Source of the DNA: Candidatus Poribacteria bacterium
Lineage (GTDB): Bacteria; Poribacteria; WGA-4E; WGA-3G
Length of the DNA stretch: 45,031 bases
NCBI GenBank assembly: GCA_012271015.1
Contig: JAAXHD010000188.1
Coordinates: 1-45,031, forward strand
Direction of reading: 5' to 3'
The notes under the pieces are model-generated. The model worked only from the letters and a program-made list of their open reading frames with translations. It had not been told where the DNA came from and made no database searches. How positions within the stretch are numbered: the stretch's first letter is position 1; each line of letters opens with the position of its first letter. The position numbers and the translations under genes are program-made. Below, piece by piece: positions 42,241 through 45,031 of this stretch.

Positions 42241-44796
42241 CTAAACAACGATGTTAATAAGGTTACGCTTCGGCACGACAATAACCTTCCGAACCGGCTT
42301 CCCTTCAACGAAACGTTGAACCCGTTCATCTGCAAGGGCTGCTTCCTCAATTTCCTTATCAGTTGCATCGGCAGAAAGTTCGAGACGGCTGCGAAGTTTT
42401 CCGTTAACCTGTGCGATTATGGTTACGGTAGCACTTTCAAGCACTGATTCGTCGTATGTGGGCCACTGCTCGTGTGCGATGAACCCTGTTTCACCGAGAC
42501 GCTGCCACAATTCCTGCGCAATATGCGGTGCATAAGGCGAGAGCAGATGCAGAAAGATTTTCAAGGTCTCCTTCGGTAGCGATTTCACCTGTGTAGCGGT
42601 ATTAACGAAAATCATCATCTGGCTAATCGCTGTATTCATCTTATCAATCGACTCTGTATCCTCCGTTACTTGCTTGATAGTTTTGTGGAGTTCGCGCCAG
42701 AGATCAGACGCTGTTGTGCCGGCAGCGTCAGTCAACTTCTGACTGAGTTCACCGCTCTCTTCATCAATAACAAGCCGCCAGACGCGTTGAAGGAACCGAT
42801 AGACGCCTTCTACACCCGCGTCCTGCCATGGCGTGCTGGCTGTGAATGGACCGATAAAGAGTAGATAGAGGCGAAGGGAATCCGCACCGTATTTGTCAAT
42901 GACATCGTCGGAGTTGATAACATTGAAGCGGGATTTGGACATTTTCTCTATCTGCGTTTGGAGAGGCACACCAGAGGCTTTCTCAACGAATTTACCATCT
43001 GTCTCCTCGGCTTCGTGCGGATAGTAGTATTTGCCTTTCGCATCTTGGTAAGATTGCGCGAGGATCGTCCCTTGGTTGAGCAGTCCTTGGAACGGCTCTT
43101 TTGTAGAGACTAATCCACAGTCGTAAAGCACCTTATGCCAAAAACGTGCGTAGAGCAGATGCAAAACGGCGTGCTCAGCCCCTCCCATGTAGGTATCAAC
43201 CGGCATCCAGTATTGTTCAAGTTCAGGATCAAAAGGGGTCTCGGTATTGTGCGCATCAAGGAAACGGAGGTAATACCAACAGGAACCTGCCCATTGCGGC
43301 ATGATATTCGTTTCTCGCGTCCCTACTCGCCCATCTGATAGCGTCACATCCAACCATTCGGATCCGGCGCGAGCAAGGGGAGGCTGCCCATCCTCTGTCG
43401 GCTTATAGGCATCAATAGGCGGTAGTTCAACTGGCAGTTCCGCGTCTGGCAGTTGAACAATAGTTCCGTCGTCAAGATGCGCAAGCGGGAAGGGTTCACC
43501 CCAATAGCGTTGCCGTGAGAAGAGCCAGTCTCGTAAGCGATATTGGACTTGGCGCGATCCCCTTTGTTCGCCTTCAAGCCAAGCGATCATTTTCTCCTTC
43601 GCCTCAGCAACACGCAAACCGTTGAGAAAATCGGAGTTGATGCAAACACCATCACCTTCAAAAGGTGCTTCTTCAATTGGCTGATCACCGCCCTTGATGA
43701 CTTCAACGATAGGAATACCGAAAGCTGTAGCGAATTGATGGTCGCGTTCATCATGTCCGGGAACAGCCATGATGGCACCGGTGCCGTACGTCATCAGGAC
43801 ATAATCCGCAACCCAGATCGGGATAGGAGCGTTGTTGCACGGGTTGATAGCATAGGCACCCGTGAAAACGCCTGTCTTTTCTGTAGCGAGGTCTGTCCGT
43901 TGGAGATCGGATTTGTTGACGGCTTCTTTTACATAGGTATTAACAACAGATGCTGCATCAGGGTGTGTTATCTCGGAGACGAGTGGATGTTCAGGAGCAA
44001 GTACGCAATAGGTTGCACCGAAGAGTGTGTCTGGACGCGTTGTGAAAACGGTGAACGTCTTATCGCTATCCTTAATCTTGAAGGTGATGTCTGCCCCCTC
44101 CGATTTACCGATCCAGTTTCGTTGCATCTCCTTGAGACCATCGGGCCAGTCCAATAAATCCAAGTCTTCCAGCAACCGGTCGGCATAGGCAGTAATTTTA
44201 AGCATCCATTGCCGCATCAGACGGCGCTCAACCGGATCGCCAGTTTCAACATACTTTCCGTCCTTTACCTCTTCATTTGAGAGGACAGTGCCTAACGCTG
44301 GACACCAGTTGACAGGTACGTCAGCGAGATATGCCAAACCTTTTTCATAGAGTCGGAGGAAAATCCACTGCGTCCATCTATAATATTCTGGCACAGAGGT
44401 ATCAATTTTACGGGACCAGTCGTAAGAGAAGCCGATGCGTTGCATCTGTTGCTGAAAGGTTTCGGTATTCCGTTTTGTAATGTGTGCTGGGTGTTCGTTT
44501 TCACGCACCGCCGTTCGTTCGGTCGGGAGTCCGAAAGCATCCCATCCCATTGGGTGCATCACGTGATACCCCTGCATCCTCCGAAAATTAGCAAATACAT
44601 CGGACGGTACATAGTTCTTCGCGTGTCCGACGTGCAGTCCGGCCCCAGAGGTATAGGGAAACATTCCAAGCACATAAAATTTGGGCTTAGTCTTGAGTGT
44701 CTCAATATCGTTTGGGATTTTAAATGCGTCTTTTTTTTGCCACTCGGCTTGCCAATAGGGTTCTATTTCTGCCGGGGCGTAAGGATGGTTCTCCAT
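42241..44796 (-). CDS. leuS: Leucyl-tRNA synthetase
   Basis: An 851-residue class I synthetase charging tRNA-Leu, of normal bacterial length. The HIGH-type motif is [15 protein letters not shown] near residue 55, the editing domain contains [16 protein letters not shown] and [16 protein letters not shown], and the KMSKS motif appears as [10 protein letters not shown] near residue 630. The anticodon-binding domain and the C-terminal region ([27 protein letters not shown]) are complete. The start follows a 150-base leader with a consensus promoter upstream. It lies at the right edge of the window, transcribed leftward. Confidence 0.97.
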   Translation of the reverse strand: MENHPYAPAEIEPYWQAEWQKKDAFKIPNDIETLKTKPKFYVLGMFPYTSGAGLHVGHAKNYVPSDVFANFRRMQGYHVMHPMGWDAFGLPTERTAVRENEHPAHITKRNTETFQQQMQRIGFSYDWSRKIDTSVPEYYRWTQWIFLRLYEKGLAYLADVPVNWCPALGTVLSNEEVKDGKYVETGDPVERRLMRQWMLKITAYADRLLEDLDLLDWPDGLKEMQRNWIGKSEGADITFKIKDSDKTFTVFTTRPDTLFGATYCVLAPEHPLVSEITHPDAASVVNTYVKEAVNKSDLQRTDLATEKTGVFTGAYAINPCNNAPIPIWVADYVLMTYGTGAIMAVPGHDERDHQFATAFGIPIVEVIKGGDQPIEEAPFEGDGVCINSDFLNGLRVAEAKEKMIAWLEGEQRGSRQVQYRLRDWLFSRQRYWGEPFPLAHLDDGTIVQLPDAELPVELPPIDAYKPTEDGQPPLARAGSEWLDVTLSDGRVGTRETNIMPQWAGSCWYYLRFLDAHNTETPFDPELEQYWMPVDTYMGGAEHAVLHLLYARFWHKVLYDCGLVSTKEPFQGLLNQGTILAQSYQDAKGKYYYPHEAEETDGKFVEKASGVPLQTQIEKMSKSRFNVINSDDVIDKYGADSLRLYLLFIGPFTASTPWQDAGVEGVYRFLQRVWRLVIDEESGELSQKLTDAAGTTASDLWRELHKTIKQVTEDTESIDKMNTAISQMMIFVNTATQVKSLPKETLKIFLHLLSPYAPHIAQELWQRLGETGFIAHEQWPTYDESVLESATVTIIAQVNGKLRSRLELSADATDKEIEEAALADERVQRFVEGKPVRKVIVVPKRNLINIVV

Positions 44797-44819
44797 ATTT
44801 TAAATTATGGCCTCCTGGA

Positions 44820-44895
44820 CCAAAGAAATGTCCAAGCAAAAACCCCTCCATTTCTTTTTGGGCAGGTTTTCGGTGAATCGGCGTCCACTTTGGAC
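44820..44895 (-). promoter_or_regulatory. Structured leader of leuS mRNA
   Basis: On the minus strand AAAGAAATG (44857-44849) pairs with CATTTCTTT (44830-44822), extended by CC/GG outside, around an 18-base loop. A second small hairpin, GTCC-AAAGT-GGAC, is at 44895-44883. It could affect leuS expression. I find no T-box sequence and no leucine-codon run in a leader peptide. Confidence 0.45.
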
Positions 44896-44956
44896 CCCTG
44901 TGGGGTTTCTGTTTTCCATTTTTTTCATCTTATTCATAGTGGCTCTATGAGAATAA

Positions 44957-44985
44957 ATTTTAACACAACTTCGCTGCATTGTCAA
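44957..44985 (-). promoter_or_regulatory. Consensus sigma-70 promoter of leuS
   Basis: On the minus strand TTGACA (44985-44980) and TAAAAT (44962-44957) are exactly 17 bp apart. The -35 is perfect and the -10 has five of six consensus bases. Transcription would begin near 44950, about 150 bases before the leuS ATG. Confidence 0.75.
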
Positions 44986-45031
44986 GCGGGCTATTCTCAG
45001 ACGTTTCTATAAACACATCTAAACAAAAAAA

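Noticed and set aside
44797..44985. T-box or leucine attenuator before leuS
   Set aside because: No T-box core sequence, and the short leader frame has only isolated leucine codons.

Overview
This window looks like a chromosomal piece of an uncultivated bacterium, most likely Candidatus Poribacteria or a near relative. I infer this from its style rather than from a marker gene: many exported carbohydrate-active and propeller proteins, COG3618-type amidohydrolases, SUMF1-fold lipoproteins, and intergenic spaces full of short palindromic repeats. TGA ends many ordinary genes, so the genetic code is standard. I saw no tRNA, rRNA or CRISPR array by eye.

Layout. 1-3.5 kb: the 3' end of a secreted glycoside-hydrolase-like protein, a toxin-antitoxin pair with an internally duplicated antitoxin, and an amidohydrolase. 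4.1-13.8 kb (+ strand): exported proteins, namely a roughly 1,400-residue propeller lipoprotein, a calcium-loop outer-membrane protein, a tiny membrane peptide, a SUMF1-fold lipoprotein and a GH29-like protein with permuted domain order. 13.96-24.9 kb: a B12-binding MerR regulator (CarH type) facing a tightly coupled carotenoid operon: idi remnant, unknown exported protein, crtYcd, crtD-like, crtI, crtB, acyltransferase, glycosyltransferase, cruF, crtW and a CE4 deacetylase. Together these predict a monocyclic 4-keto carotenoid with an acylated glycoside, comparable to salinixanthin.

24.9-31.8 kb (- strand) is the most striking part. Three tandem paralogous genes of about 515-555 codons are each interrupted at the same place by an in-frame TGA, in the context Cys-TGA-Gly-Ser-Gly-Lys, exactly where a thioredoxin-like fold would carry its redox motif. 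A short stem-loop with G-U in its loop lies 17 nt downstream of each TGA. I read these as an undescribed (to my knowledge) family of triplicated selenoproteins, downstream of an IMP dehydrogenase gene and probably in its operon.

31.9-45 kb (- strand) is housekeeping with insertions: a HAD hydrolase, leuC and leuD with a VapBC-like module wedged between them, a type II restriction-modification pair whose nuclease has an in-frame amber codon, a LivK-type lipoprotein, RNase J, a TolB-like propeller protein and leuS with a consensus promoter. Intergenic regions carry at least three families of small palindromes in which stems vary with compensating changes while loops or tails stay fixed.
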